From Pseudomonadota bacterium (GTDB taxonomy: Bacteria > Pseudomonadota > Alphaproteobacteria > Micropepsales > Micropepsaceae), in NCBI GenBank assembly GCA_025360685.1, contig JANYBR010000384.1, forward strand, positions 1 through 5,106: a stretch of DNA of 5,106 nt. Direction: 5' to 3'. Of the stretch, positions 1 to 5,106 are shown in pieces (within the stretch, counting starts at the first letter, position 1; every line of letters begins with the position of its first letter). Under the pieces are notes generated by a model. The model was not told the origin of the DNA. It did not search any database and was given only the letters and a program-made list of their open reading frames with translations. A program made the translations under genes and the position numbers.

Positions 1-819
1 AAACGTCCCGTCCTTGACGGCTTGAACAAGATCTCGGTTCGACGTCGCGAGAATGCGGATGTCGACCTTGACGGGCTTGGCGCCGCCGACCCGGTCGATC
101 TCGCGCTCCTGGATGGCGCGCAGCAGCTTGGCCTGCAGGCGTGCGTCCATCTCGCTGATTTCGTCCAGCAGCAAGGTGCCGCCATTGGCTTCCTCGAACT
201 TGCCGATGCGTCGTGCGATGGCGCCGGTGAAGGCGCCTTTCTCATGGCCGAACAATTCGGATTCCAGAAGGTTCTCCGGGATCGCGGCACAGTTCACCGA
301 AATGAACGGCTTGTCGGCGCGCTCGGACTTCTTGGCGACATAGCGGGCGAGGACTTCCTTGCCCGAGCCGCTCTCGCCGGTGATCAGGATCGAGGCGTCG
401 CTGCCTGCCACCTGATCGGCCAGTGTGATGACGGCTTCCATGGCCGGGTCTTCGTAGACCATCTGGTGGCTGTCGTCGGCGACGGCTGCCAGAACGGCCG
501 CGATCAGTTCGGGGTCGGGCGGCAGCGGCAAATACTCTTTCGCACCCGCTCGAATGGCGTCGACCGCGCTTCTGGCATCGGTGCCGATGCCGCAGGCCAC
601 CACCGGCGTGCAGATACGTTCCGTCGAGAGACCGCGTACCAGCTGCCCGATGTCGCATTTCACGTCACACAGGACGAGATCGGCGCCGCGCCCGCTGCGC
701 AGGGTGGCCAGCGCCTGTTCGATGTCGATGGCGTGCGTCACCTTCGCGCCGCGATCCATGGCGATCTTGGTGGCTGCGGTGAGTTGACCCTGCAACTGGC
801 CGACGATGAGAAGCCTCAT
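1..819 (-). CDS. flbD: FlbD-type sigma-54-dependent flagellar transcriptional activator (3' end cut by window)
   Basis: Seen: 273 codons from the ATG at 819, running off the left edge without a stop. Residues 1-115 form a receiver-like domain. From about 120 there is a sigma-54 AAA+ domain with Walker A GESGSGKE (148-155), the sigma-54 contact loop GAFTGA (195-200) and Walker B TLLLDEI (215-221). The C-terminal HTH lies outside the window. The receiver keeps an Asp at 52 and a Lys at 94 but has no N-terminal acidic pair ([11 protein letters not shown]). The ACG at 75-77 stands where the usual Thr/Ser would be. Known: Caulobacter FlbD has this same degenerate receiver, is controlled by FliX rather than by a classical kinase, activates class III/IV flagellar promoters and represses fliF. 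Start choice: an AGGAG lies 6 nt upstream. It is the last visible gene of the fliF operon, after an unusual 115-bp spacer. The identification is firm. flhA would be expected beyond the edge by analogy with Caulobacter (inference). Confidence 0.95.
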   Translation of the reverse strand, partial: MRLLIVGQLQGQLTAATKIAMDRGAKVTHAIDIEQALATLRSGRGADLVLCDVKCDIGQLVRGLSTERICTPVVACGIGTDARSAVDAIRAGAKEYLPLPPDPELIAAVLAAVADDSHQMVYEDPAMEAVITLADQVAGSDASILITGESGSGKEVLARYVAKKSERADKPFISVNCAAIPENLLESELFGHEKGAFTGAIARRIGKFEEANGGTLLLDEISEMDARLQAKLLRAIQEREIDRVGGAKPVKVDIRILATSNRDLVQAVKDGTF

Positions 820-825
820 TTTACT

Positions 826-830
826 CTCCT
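826..830 (-). promoter_or_regulatory. Ribosome binding site of flbD
   Basis: On the minus strand AGGAG stands 6 nt before the flbD ATG at 819. It is a good Shine-Dalgarno match. This suits a gene that is separated from fliN by a spacer and cannot rely on translational coupling. The hairpin arm at 834-844 ends only 3 nt upstream of it. Confidence 0.8.
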
Positions 831-833
831 GAC

Positions 834-884
834 GTCTTCATGGTTCGACAGTCCCAGCGACAGCGTCGGGACCACCATGAGGAC
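834..884. repeat. Imperfect inverted repeat (hairpin) in the fliN-flbD spacer
   Basis: The outer arms are GTCTTCATGGT (834-844) and ACCATGAGGAC (874-884), complementary at 10 of 11 positions. The inner arms are GTCCC (851-855) and GGGAC (868-872). In RNA it would form a long stem with an internal bulge. Arms built on TCATGGT/ACCATGA resemble, from memory, short dispersed intergenic repeats of alphaproteobacterial genomes. There is no run of T after the stem on either strand, so it is not a standard intrinsic terminator. It sits directly upstream of the flbD ribosome binding site. Confidence 0.7.
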
Positions 885-895
885 CAAATTAAAGG

Positions 896-920
896 CCTCA
901 TCCTGAGCCTGTCGAAGGAT
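896..920. repeat. Short dispersed-type repeat, CCTCATCCTGAG...GTCGAAGGAT
   Basis: This 25-bp stretch matches a sequence I recognise as recurring in intergenic regions of many alphaproteobacteria, especially sphingomonads and relatives (recollection, not searched). Internally it relates to the neighbouring hairpin in two ways. CTGTCGAA (909-916) is the inverse of TTCGACAG (844-851). CCTCAT (896-901) is the inverse of ATGAGG (877-882). The two repeats therefore form one composite element of about 87 bp (834-920) that ends 14 bp after the fliN stop codon. Confidence 0.6.
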
Positions 921-934
921 CTGGCCGAAGTAAG

Positions 935-1294
935 TCACGACTGACCCGCCTTGATGATTTCCGTCATGGTGACGCCGAGGCGATCCTCGACCAGCACCAC
1001 TTCGCCGCGTGCCACGAGACGGTCGTTGACATAAATGTCGATGGCCTCGCCGACCTTGCGGTCCAACTCCACGATCGTGCCCTTGCCGAGTTTCAGAAGC
1101 TGGCTGACTTCCATCGCAGACTTGCCCAGCACGGCCGAGACGGTGACCGGCACGTCGTAGACCGCTTCGAGGTCCTGCGCCGTGCGCTTGATCTCGGACT
1201 CGGTGTTGGTGTCGGCATTCAGGAGTGCCGGGGCTGGCCCCGGCTGTCCTTCCTGGCCCAGATCGGGCAGCTCGACATTGTCGCTTGCCGCCAT
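935..1294 (-). CDS. fliN: Flagellar motor switch protein FliN
   Basis: FliN is the lower C-ring component. It forms the rotor rim with FliM, helps set rotation direction and docks the FliH-bound export ATPase on the cytoplasmic face. The 119-residue protein has a variable acidic, Pro/Ala-rich N-terminus (1-40) and a SpoA/FliN C-terminal domain (about 42-115). That domain carries family landmarks: DVPVTVSAVLG (47-57), LLKLGKGTIVELD (66-78) and VNDRLVARGEVVLVEDRLGV (89-108). The length is normal for a FliN without the long extension found in some families. The ATG is preceded by GGAGG, which lies inside the last codons of fliH. The fliH stop is 3 nt upstream, so translation is probably coupled. 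No fliM is visible in this window. Confidence 0.95.
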   Translation of the reverse strand: MAASDNVELPDLGQEGQPGPAPALLNADTNTESEIKRTAQDLEAVYDVPVTVSAVLGKSAMEVSQLLKLGKGTIVELDRKVGEAIDIYVNDRLVARGEVVLVEDRLGVTMTEIIKAGQS

Positions 1295-1297
1295 GAT

Positions 1298-1924
1298 TTA
1301 TTCCTCCACAGACGTCGGGTTCAAGAAACGGCGCGCGATCAGCTCGGCGATAGCCGCCTCGATCGCGCCTTCGGAACGTTCGGCGCCGCCGCCGCGCCAA
1401 TCGATGCGGCAGTCGGCCATGGCCATCGCCGGGTCGGCGACGAGGGCAAGGCGGCCGTCGAAGCCTTCCTGCAACGCGATCTCTTCGAGCTGCGGCCTGA
1501 GGACTTCGACCACTTTCTGGCTCGCACTCAGCACCACACGCGGTTCGCCGATCGCCTGATGCAGCGCGCCGCGCAAGGTCATTTCGACGTCGGCGGCCGG
1601 CAGCTGGTCGATCGCGGCGGTGGCGAGCTTGCGCGCGGCGGCGAGCGCCAGCATCGATGCTTCCTGGCGCACATCGTCGGTGGCCTGGCGCGTGCGCTCG
1701 AGCATCTCGCGCAAGGCGGCGACGAGGTCGGCGATTTCGGCCGCCAGCGCTTCGGCGGCGCGCACCTGTCCGGACTTGATGCCCTGTTCGTACGCGCGGG
1801 CCGAGAGCTGGTCGATTTCCTCGGTCGTATAGGACTTCTTCTGGCGCGCCCGCGCCGCGTTGGAGACGAGATCGCCCTCCCGGCGGAACTCGACGTCGAA
1901 TGTGTATTTGCTGGCCGCGCTCAT
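1298..1924 (-). CDS. fliH: Flagellar assembly protein FliH (FlbE type)
   Basis: FliH is the cytoplasmic regulator (stator) of the flagellar type III export ATPase FliI; it binds FliI and tethers it to FliN. The call rests on position between fliG and fliN and on architecture. There is a short N-terminal segment with aromatic residues (KYTFDVEFR, 6-14), a charged Ala/Glu/Arg-rich helical region with a YEQGIKSG glycine repeat (45-52) that continues as a probable coiled coil to about 115, and a C-terminal alpha/beta domain similar to V-ATPase subunit E (about 115-208). The 208-residue length fits the family. In Caulobacter the gene at this position is called flbE. The ATG at 1924 shares its A with the fliG stop (TGATG), so initiation is probably coupled. 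Primary sequence in this family is weakly conserved, so confidence comes partly from context. fliI and fliJ do not follow, unlike in enterobacterial operons. Confidence 0.88.
   Translation of the reverse strand: MSAASKYTFDVEFRREGDLVSNAARARQKKSYTTEEIDQLSARAYEQGIKSGQVRAAEALAAEIADLVAALREMLERTRQATDDVRQEASMLALAAARKLATAAIDQLPAADVEMTLRGALHQAIGEPRVVLSASQKVVEVLRPQLEEIALQEGFDGRLALVADPAMAMADCRIDWRGGGAERSEGAIEAAIAELIARRFLNPTSVEE
1303..1307 (-). promoter_or_regulatory. Ribosome binding site of fliN inside the end of fliH
   Basis: GGAGG on the minus strand forms part of the final fliH codons (Val-Glu-Glu-stop) and lies 8 nt before the fliN ATG. It fixes the fliN start and places fliN initiation at the site of fliH termination. 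Confidence 0.8.
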
Positions 1925-2955
1925 CAGTACACCAGCTCGTCTTCGCCTTGCTTGTTGGCGATCATGATCTCGCCCTTATTGGCAAGGTCCTTGGCGACAT
2001 TGACCATGCGCATCTGGGATTCGTCGACGTCCTTGAGGCGCACCGGTCCCATGGCTTCCATGTCTTCGCGCAGGATCTTTCCGGCGCGCTCGCTCATGTT
2101 GGAGAAGAACACGTCGCGCAGCGTGTCGGTCGAGCCCTTGAGCGCCAGTGCCAGCTTGTCCTTCTCGACATGGCGCAGCAGCGTCTGGATCGAGCCGGGA
2201 TCGAGCTTGCCCAGATCCTCGAAGGTGAACATCAAGGCCTTGATCCGCTCGGCGCTGTCGCGGCTTCTCTCTTCCAGCGCGGTGACGAAGCGGCTTTCGG
2301 TCTGGCGGTCGAAATTGTTGAAGATTTCGGCCATGTGCTCGTGGGCATCGCGTTTGGCGGTGCGGGCAAGGTTGGACATGAACTCTTTGCGCAAGGTCTG
2401 CTCGACCTTGTCGAGAATGTCCTTGGGCACCGATTCCATGCGCAGCATGCGCTGCACGACTTCCAGCGCGAATTCTTCGGGTAGGGCGCCCAACACGCGC
2501 GCGGCATGTTCCGGCTTGATCTTGGAGAGCACGACCGAAACGGTCTGCGGATATTCGTTCTTCAAATAGTTGGCGAGAACCGTCTCGTTCACATTGGCGA
2601 GCTTGTCCCACATGGTGCGCCCGGCCGGACCGCGGATTTCCTCCATGATCTGGCCGACCTTTTCCTCGTCCATCATGCGGGCGAGCAGGCGCTCGGTGGA
2701 TTCGTAGGAACCCATCAGCGAGCCCGTTCCGGACATTTGCGAGACGAAGTCGACCAGCAGTTTCTCGATCAGGGCCGAGCTGACCGTGCCCAGCGTCGAC
2801 ATCACCTGCGAGACTTCCTTGATCTCGTCCTCGTCCATCATCTTCCAGATCTTGGACGAGTGTTCCTCGCCGAGCGAAAGCATGATGATGGCCGAGCGTT
2901 CCGCGCCGCTGAGCTGGCGGATGTCTTCCTTGGTGGCGGTTTTGGATCGGGCCAT
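1924..2955 (-). CDS. fliG: Flagellar motor switch protein FliG
   Basis: FliG sits between the MS ring and the C ring and takes torque from the MotA stator. The 343 residues show the family's three armadillo-like parts. The N-terminal domain (about 10-110) starts [17 protein letters not shown] and binds the FliF tail. The middle domain contains EYPQT (134-138), the usual EHPQ surface that contacts FliM; His to Tyr is the only change I noticed there. The C-terminal domain has MFTFEDL (242-248), corresponding to the MFVF hinge motif. It also has the charged torque helix [15 protein letters not shown] (285-299) with Arg290, Arg296 and Asp298. Length is normal. The start is 5 nt after the fliF stop with no strong Shine-Dalgarno sequence, which suggests coupling to fliF. 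The gene ends in TGATG, overlapping fliH by one base. Confidence 0.98.
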   Translation of the reverse strand: MARSKTATKEDIRQLSGAERSAIIMLSLGEEHSSKIWKMMDEDEIKEVSQVMSTLGTVSSALIEKLLVDFVSQMSGTGSLMGSYESTERLLARMMDEEKVGQIMEEIRGPAGRTMWDKLANVNETVLANYLKNEYPQTVSVVLSKIKPEHAARVLGALPEEFALEVVQRMLRMESVPKDILDKVEQTLRKEFMSNLARTAKRDAHEHMAEIFNNFDRQTESRFVTALEERSRDSAERIKALMFTFEDLGKLDPGSIQTLLRHVEKDKLALALKGSTDTLRDVFFSNMSERAGKILREDMEAMGPVRLKDVDESQMRMVNVAKDLANKGEIMIANKQGEDELVY

Positions 2956-2960
2956 CGTTC

Positions 2961-4589
2961 TTATGCCGGTTCGTGGAGCCAGGTGCGGATGATCGCCAGC
3001 GCTTCTTCGGGATGCGCGCTGACGACTTCACCGACCTTCTTGATCGAGGATTCGCGCACCTGTCCGTCGATCTGCGAGACGTCGATCGAGGAACGCTGCG
3101 GCGAAGCGATCGCGAGCGGCTGACCGTCACTGCCGATCTGCTGGGTCTGTGCCTGCATGTTGCCGCTCGGAGCGCCCAGCTGGCCGGCGACCGGCGAGCT
3201 GGAGTGCGCGGCGGAGCCGATCATGAGCGGCGCGAACATGCGCGCGATCAGCGGCCGTGCGACGAACAGTCCGATCAACAGCGCGGTGAGCGAGAGGATC
3301 GCGGCCTCGATGATCTTGAGCCAGTCGGCGCCGTCCAGTCCGAGCAACGGCGTGGGCGCCGGGGTCAGATCTGCCATGTCGACACGGGCGAACGCCATAT
3401 TGTCGACTTGTACGATGTCGCCGCGCTTGACGTCGTATCCGATGGCCGATTTGACGAGGTCGGAGATTTGCTTCATTTCGGCCGGCGAGCGGGCCTTGTA
3501 GGCACCAGTTGCAGACTGCGTGCCGTCGACGACGACGGCGATCGAAAGCCGCTTGACCGTGCCGCCATCGACGGTGCTGGTCTTCACGGCCTTGTTGATT
3601 TCGTAGTTGGTCGTCTCCTCGGTGCGCGCGGCGTTGGACTTGGCGCCATCGGCTGCCGGCGCGGGGGCGCCACCCGGCAGCGCGCTGCCGACCGATACGG
3701 CCGCGGCGGCACCCGGATTTGTGTCGGAGTTGTTCGACTCCACCGTCTGCGTGGAGCGCACGACCTTGCTGTCCGGATCGAAGGTTTCGGAGGTTTCGCT
3801 GGTGTGGGTGTAGCTGACGTCGGCGGTGACCTGCACATGCACATGGCCGGGTCCAACCACGCTGGCGACGATCGACTCGACGCGCTGGCGCAGGCGGTCC
3901 TCGAAATCGGTGGTTTGGTTTTCCTCGCCGATCGCAGTGGCGTTCGGCCCGTTCTTGTCGTCGCCGCCGGCCAGCAGGTTGCCCTTGTCGTCGACGATGG
4001 CGACGCGCTCCGGATTAAGGCCGGAGACTGCGGCGGCAACGAGATGCTGGATTGCCTGAACCTGGCCGCGGCCCAGCACGCCTCTGGTCTTGAGTACCAC
4101 CGAGGCGCTGGGCGCCTGATCGTCGCGCGCGAAAATCTGCCGCTCGGGGATGACCAGATGAAGCCGTGCGCCGTCGATGCCCTCGATGGTCTGGATCGAG
4201 CGTGCCAGCTCGCCCTCGATGGCGCGCAGGCGGTTGATATTCTGCACGAAGGCGGTGGCGCCGAAGGTGTCGGATTTATCGAAGATCTCATAGCCGACGC
4301 CGGCGGCGGGAAGATTGTCGGCGGCGAGTTGCATGCGCAGTTTTGTCACATCGTCGGCAGGAACCAGGATGGTGCCGCCGTCACCCTTGGCGACATAAGC
4401 GACGTTCATGGCGTCGAGTTTGGCGGTGACGGCCGATGCGTCGCGCGGTTCGAGGCCGGAAAAAAGTATGGCCTTCGGCGGCTCGGTCAGCGCGCCGGCG
4501 ACATACAGAAAGAACGCCGTGAGCGCGGCGGCCACACCGGCCATGACGCCGAAACGCGCGGCTCCGATCGCTTTGACAAATTCCGGCAA
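2961..4589 (-). CDS. fliF: Flagellar MS-ring protein FliF, TTG start
   Basis: FliF forms the inner-membrane MS ring, the first structure of the basal body, around the export gate. Seen in the 542 residues: a short cytoplasmic N-terminus; TM1 at about 13-34; the YscJ/FliF ring-building region (about 36-215, including LEPRDASAV and [12 protein letters not shown], 142-153); the FliF C-type periplasmic domain (about 225-410) split by an Ala/Pro/Gly-rich insert (291-321); TM2 at about 424-443; and a cytoplasmic tail whose last 30 residues ([23 protein letters not shown]) are the FliG-binding motif. Start: no ATG or GTG lies between the in-frame upstream TAG (4635-4637) and the conserved N-terminus. 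TTG at 4589 has a GGAGG 7 nt upstream and gives a normal FliF N-terminus. Internal Met16 would remove part of TM1. It is the first gene of the operon and is probably CtrA-driven. Confidence 0.97.
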   Translation of the reverse strand: MPEFVKAIGAARFGVMAGVAAALTAFFLYVAGALTEPPKAILFSGLEPRDASAVTAKLDAMNVAYVAKGDGGTILVPADDVTKLRMQLAADNLPAAGVGYEIFDKSDTFGATAFVQNINRLRAIEGELARSIQTIEGIDGARLHLVIPERQIFARDDQAPSASVVLKTRGVLGRGQVQAIQHLVAAAVSGLNPERVAIVDDKGNLLAGGDDKNGPNATAIGEENQTTDFEDRLRQRVESIVASVVGPGHVHVQVTADVSYTHTSETSETFDPDSKVVRSTQTVESNNSDTNPGAAAAVSVGSALPGGAPAPAADGAKSNAARTEETTNYEINKAVKTSTVDGGTVKRLSIAVVVDGTQSATGAYKARSPAEMKQISDLVKSAIGYDVKRGDIVQVDNMAFARVDMADLTPAPTPLLGLDGADWLKIIEAAILSLTALLIGLFVARPLIARMFAPLMIGSAAHSSSPVAGQLGAPSGNMQAQTQQIGSDGQPLAIASPQRSSIDVSQIDGQVRESSIKKVGEVVSAHPEEALAIIRTWLHEPA

Positions 4590-4597
4590 TGCTTGCC
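4585..4597. promoter_or_regulatory. Inverted repeat GGCAA-N3-TTGCC, copy 1, over the fliF start
   Basis: GGCAA (4585-4589), TGC, TTGCC (4593-4597) is a perfect 5-bp-arm inverted repeat. One arm contains the TTG initiation codon and the other runs into the Shine-Dalgarno sequence. An identical pair of arms with a 3-nt spacer occurs at 4638-4650. A candidate operator, possibly for FlbD, whose Caulobacter ftr sites I recall as being built on a CGGCA-type half-site; this match is unverified. As RNA it could form a small 5-bp hairpin over the start. Confidence 0.5.
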
Positions 4598-4601
4598 CTC
4601 C
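4597..4601 (-). promoter_or_regulatory. Ribosome binding site that decides the TTG start of fliF
   Basis: GGAGG on the minus strand lies 7 nt before the TTG at 4589. The only nearby ATG (4603-4605) lies upstream of this Shine-Dalgarno sequence and in another frame, so it cannot be the fliF start. One base of the site overlaps the inverted repeat at 4585-4597. Confidence 0.8.
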
Positions 4602-4610
4602 GCATGAAGA

Positions 4611-4629
4611 CGCGAAACCAGGTTTCGCG
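4611..4629. promoter_or_regulatory. Perfect 19-bp palindrome in the fliF leader/promoter
   Basis: CGCGAAACC (4611-4619), A, GGTTTCGCG (4621-4629): two 9-bp arms around one base with no mismatch. It lies 21 bp upstream of the fliF start and covers the region where the transcript should begin if the proposed -10 at 4632-4639 is right. A single-base loop makes an RNA hairpin less favourable than a dimeric protein operator. There is no T-run, so it is not a terminator. Candidate ligands are FlbD (fliF repressor in Caulobacter) or SciP; the arm TTTCGCG is one base from the TGTCGCG motif I recall for SciP. Confidence 0.6.
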
Positions 4630-4631
4630 CC

Positions 4632-4639
4632 GTGCTAGG
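4632..4639 (-). promoter_or_regulatory. Possible -10 element of the fliF promoter
   Basis: Minus-strand CCTAGCAC resembles the alphaproteobacterial housekeeping -10 (GCTANAWC type) at most positions. It is about 19 nt downstream of the TTTACC that would act as the -35 inside the CtrA box. A start of transcription near 4625-4628 would follow, inside the palindrome. This is an inference from spacing; the element is weak on its own, as is usual for CtrA-activated promoters. Confidence 0.35.
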
Positions 4640-4650
4640 CAAACATTGCC
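4638..4650. promoter_or_regulatory. Inverted repeat GGCAA-N3-TTGCC, copy 2, in the fliF promoter
   Basis: GGCAA (4638-4642), ACA, TTGCC (4646-4650). The arms are identical to those of the copy at 4585-4597, with centres 53 bp apart, about five helical turns. It lies between the CtrA box and the proposed -10 element and overlaps the latter by 2 bp. A protein bound here would compete with RNA polymerase, as expected for negative feedback on fliF. Confidence 0.5.
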
Positions 4651-4659
4651 GTGTGTTGG

Positions 4660-4675
4660 GTAAAGGCGTGCTTAA
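4660..4675 (-). promoter_or_regulatory. CtrA binding site upstream of fliF
   Basis: Minus-strand TTAA, 7 nt (GCACGCC), TTTAC. The CtrA consensus is TTAA-N7-TTAAC, so 8 of 9 defined bases match with exact spacing. It stands 71 nt upstream of the fliF start codon, with the downstream half where a -35 would be. This is the arrangement known for CtrA-activated class II flagellar promoters such as fliF in Caulobacter. A further isolated TTAAC half-site lies at 4714-4718 on the same strand. Confidence 0.65.
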
Positions 4676-4763
4676 CGTGCGAGCGCGGGAAAAAATATCG
4701 CTGGCGTTTCAGAGTTAAGAAAGTCTTTGCGATTGCAGGAGCGGCGCCGCAGGTTGCACGTCA

Positions 4764-5039
4764 TCAATTGCGATACTGCTGTACCCGTGTGGCGCGCAGG
4801 CCCGGCATGCCGAAGCGGTCGATCGCGCGTTGCCAGGCGAGGAATTCCTCGACGGTCAGAGTGTAGCGTTTGCAGGCATCGTCCAGGCTGAGCAGTCCGC
4901 CGCGCACTGCGGCGACCACTTCGGCCTTGCGGCGAATGACCCAGCGCCTCGTTCCGGGCGGCGGCAGGTCGGCAAGCGTCAGCGGACTCCCATCGGGTCC
5001 GATAACGTAGCTCACGCGTCCCTTGCGGTCTTCGGCCAT
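4764..5039 (-). CDS. sciP: SciP, CtrA-inhibitory protein (DUF1153 family)
   Basis: SciP is a small G1-phase cell-cycle regulator. In Caulobacter it binds CtrA at promoters and blocks recruitment of RNA polymerase, and it can also contact DNA. The 91 residues carry the highly conserved family signature: VIGPDGSPLTLADLPPP (12-28), the basic helix RRWVIRRKAEVVAAVRGGLL (31-50), a trp-repressor-like HTH (about 49-70: LSLDDACKRYTLTVEEFLAW) and the terminal block GLRATRVQQYR (80-90). The length is that of the family. The start is fixed because an in-frame TAG directly precedes the ATG, with GGGAG (5049-5053) 9 nt upstream. The gene ends in tandem stops (TGATGA). It lies directly upstream of the CtrA-driven fliF promoter, on the same strand, as in Caulobacter. 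Confidence 0.95.
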   Translation of the reverse strand: MAEDRKGRVSYVIGPDGSPLTLADLPPPGTRRWVIRRKAEVVAAVRGGLLSLDDACKRYTLTVEEFLAWQRAIDRFGMPGLRATRVQQYRN

Positions 5040-5106
5040 CTATGTGGACTCCCAACTCCAATACCCGATGCGAAACTAACCCTTCGGCGTTTAAGAAAGG
5101 GCCAAG
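5040..5106 (-). promoter_or_regulatory. sciP leader with Shine-Dalgarno; no clear promoter
   Basis: The 67 bp upstream of sciP contain a Shine-Dalgarno GGGAG (5049-5053) and one CtrA-like half-site TTAA (5091-5094). A second half, TTAG (5076-5079), is 11 nt away instead of 7, so I do not call a CtrA box. The promoter probably continues past the window edge. Confidence 0.35.

Noticed and set aside
22..906. A 294-codon plus-strand frame opposite flbD and the repeat
   Set aside because: It is antisense to the conserved AAA+ coding sequence, and part of it is just the intergenic repeat. No recognisable protein.
816..1400. A minus-strand frame overlapping fliN out of phase and running through the spacer to flbD
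   Set aside because: It is a +1/-1 shadow of fliN. The fliN frame has the SpoA domain, a Shine-Dalgarno sequence and a proper stop.
1559..2569. A 336-codon plus-strand frame across fliH and fliG
   Set aside because: It lies opposite two well-supported genes, has low-complexity Ser/Arg/Leu composition and no plausible ribosome binding context.
4381..4605. ATG at 4605 as the start of fliF or a small overlapping gene
   Set aside because: It is out of frame with fliF, lies upstream of the GGAGG, and its product is an Arg-rich shadow without family features.
2973..4607. A 544-codon open frame on the plus strand, antisense to fliF
   Set aside because: It is a mirror of fliF codon bias in GC-rich DNA. 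The translation is rich in Arg, Gly and Asp without domain features, while the minus strand encodes unmistakable FliF.
4690..4750. Possible intrinsic terminator of sciP (six T's on the minus strand at 4690-4695; palindrome GCGGCGCCGC at 4741-4750)
   Set aside because: The palindrome has no loop and is about 45 nt from the T-run, and the sequence next to the T-run can only form about a 3-bp stem.
5076..5094. TTAA...TTAG upstream of sciP as a CtrA box
   Set aside because: The halves are 11 nt apart rather than 7 and the second half is imperfect, so only a half-site can be claimed.
1..5106. CRISPR array, tRNA/rRNA genes, insertion-sequence ends, prophage or toxin genes
   Set aside because: No regularly spaced repeats, RNA-gene signatures, transposase or phage genes are visible. 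The window is a compact flagellar operon.

Overview
The window is a flagellar gene cluster from a GC-rich alphaproteobacterium. All genes are on the minus strand, so transcription runs from right to left. The order is sciP (CtrA-inhibitory protein, DUF1153), fliF (MS ring), fliG (switch/rotor), fliH (FlbE type), fliN (C ring) and flbD (sigma-54 activator, cut by the left edge). As I know it, this is the arrangement at the Caulobacter crescentus fliF locus. Together with the CtrA/SciP/FlbD regulators, it points to Caulobacterales or a related order. The sequence alone does not fix the species.

Layout from right to left. Positions 5040-5106 are the sciP leader. sciP occupies 4764-5039. A 173-bp regulatory gap (4590-4763) holds a near-consensus CtrA box (4660-4675), a plausible core promoter, a perfect 19-bp palindrome (4611-4629) and one copy of a 13-bp inverted repeat (4638-4650). 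A second copy (4585-4597) straddles the fliF ribosome binding site and its TTG start codon. fliF, fliG, fliH and fliN follow with gaps of 5 nt, a 1-nt overlap and 3 nt, which indicates a translationally coupled operon. The only real break in the operon is a 115-bp spacer (820-934) between fliN and flbD. It is filled almost entirely by a composite inverted-repeat element that looks like a dispersed intergenic repeat.

How the genes work together: CtrA probably switches on the fliF operon. SciP, encoded just upstream, restrains CtrA-activated transcription in G1. The operon builds the MS ring (FliF), the rotor (FliG, FliN) and the export-ATPase regulator (FliH). Its last visible gene encodes FlbD, which in Caulobacter activates sigma-54-dependent hook and filament genes and represses fliF once the basal structure is under way. 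The inverted repeats at the fliF promoter are candidate sites for that feedback. I see no new gene family here. The novelty is in the regulatory DNA upstream of fliF and the repeat element in front of flbD.
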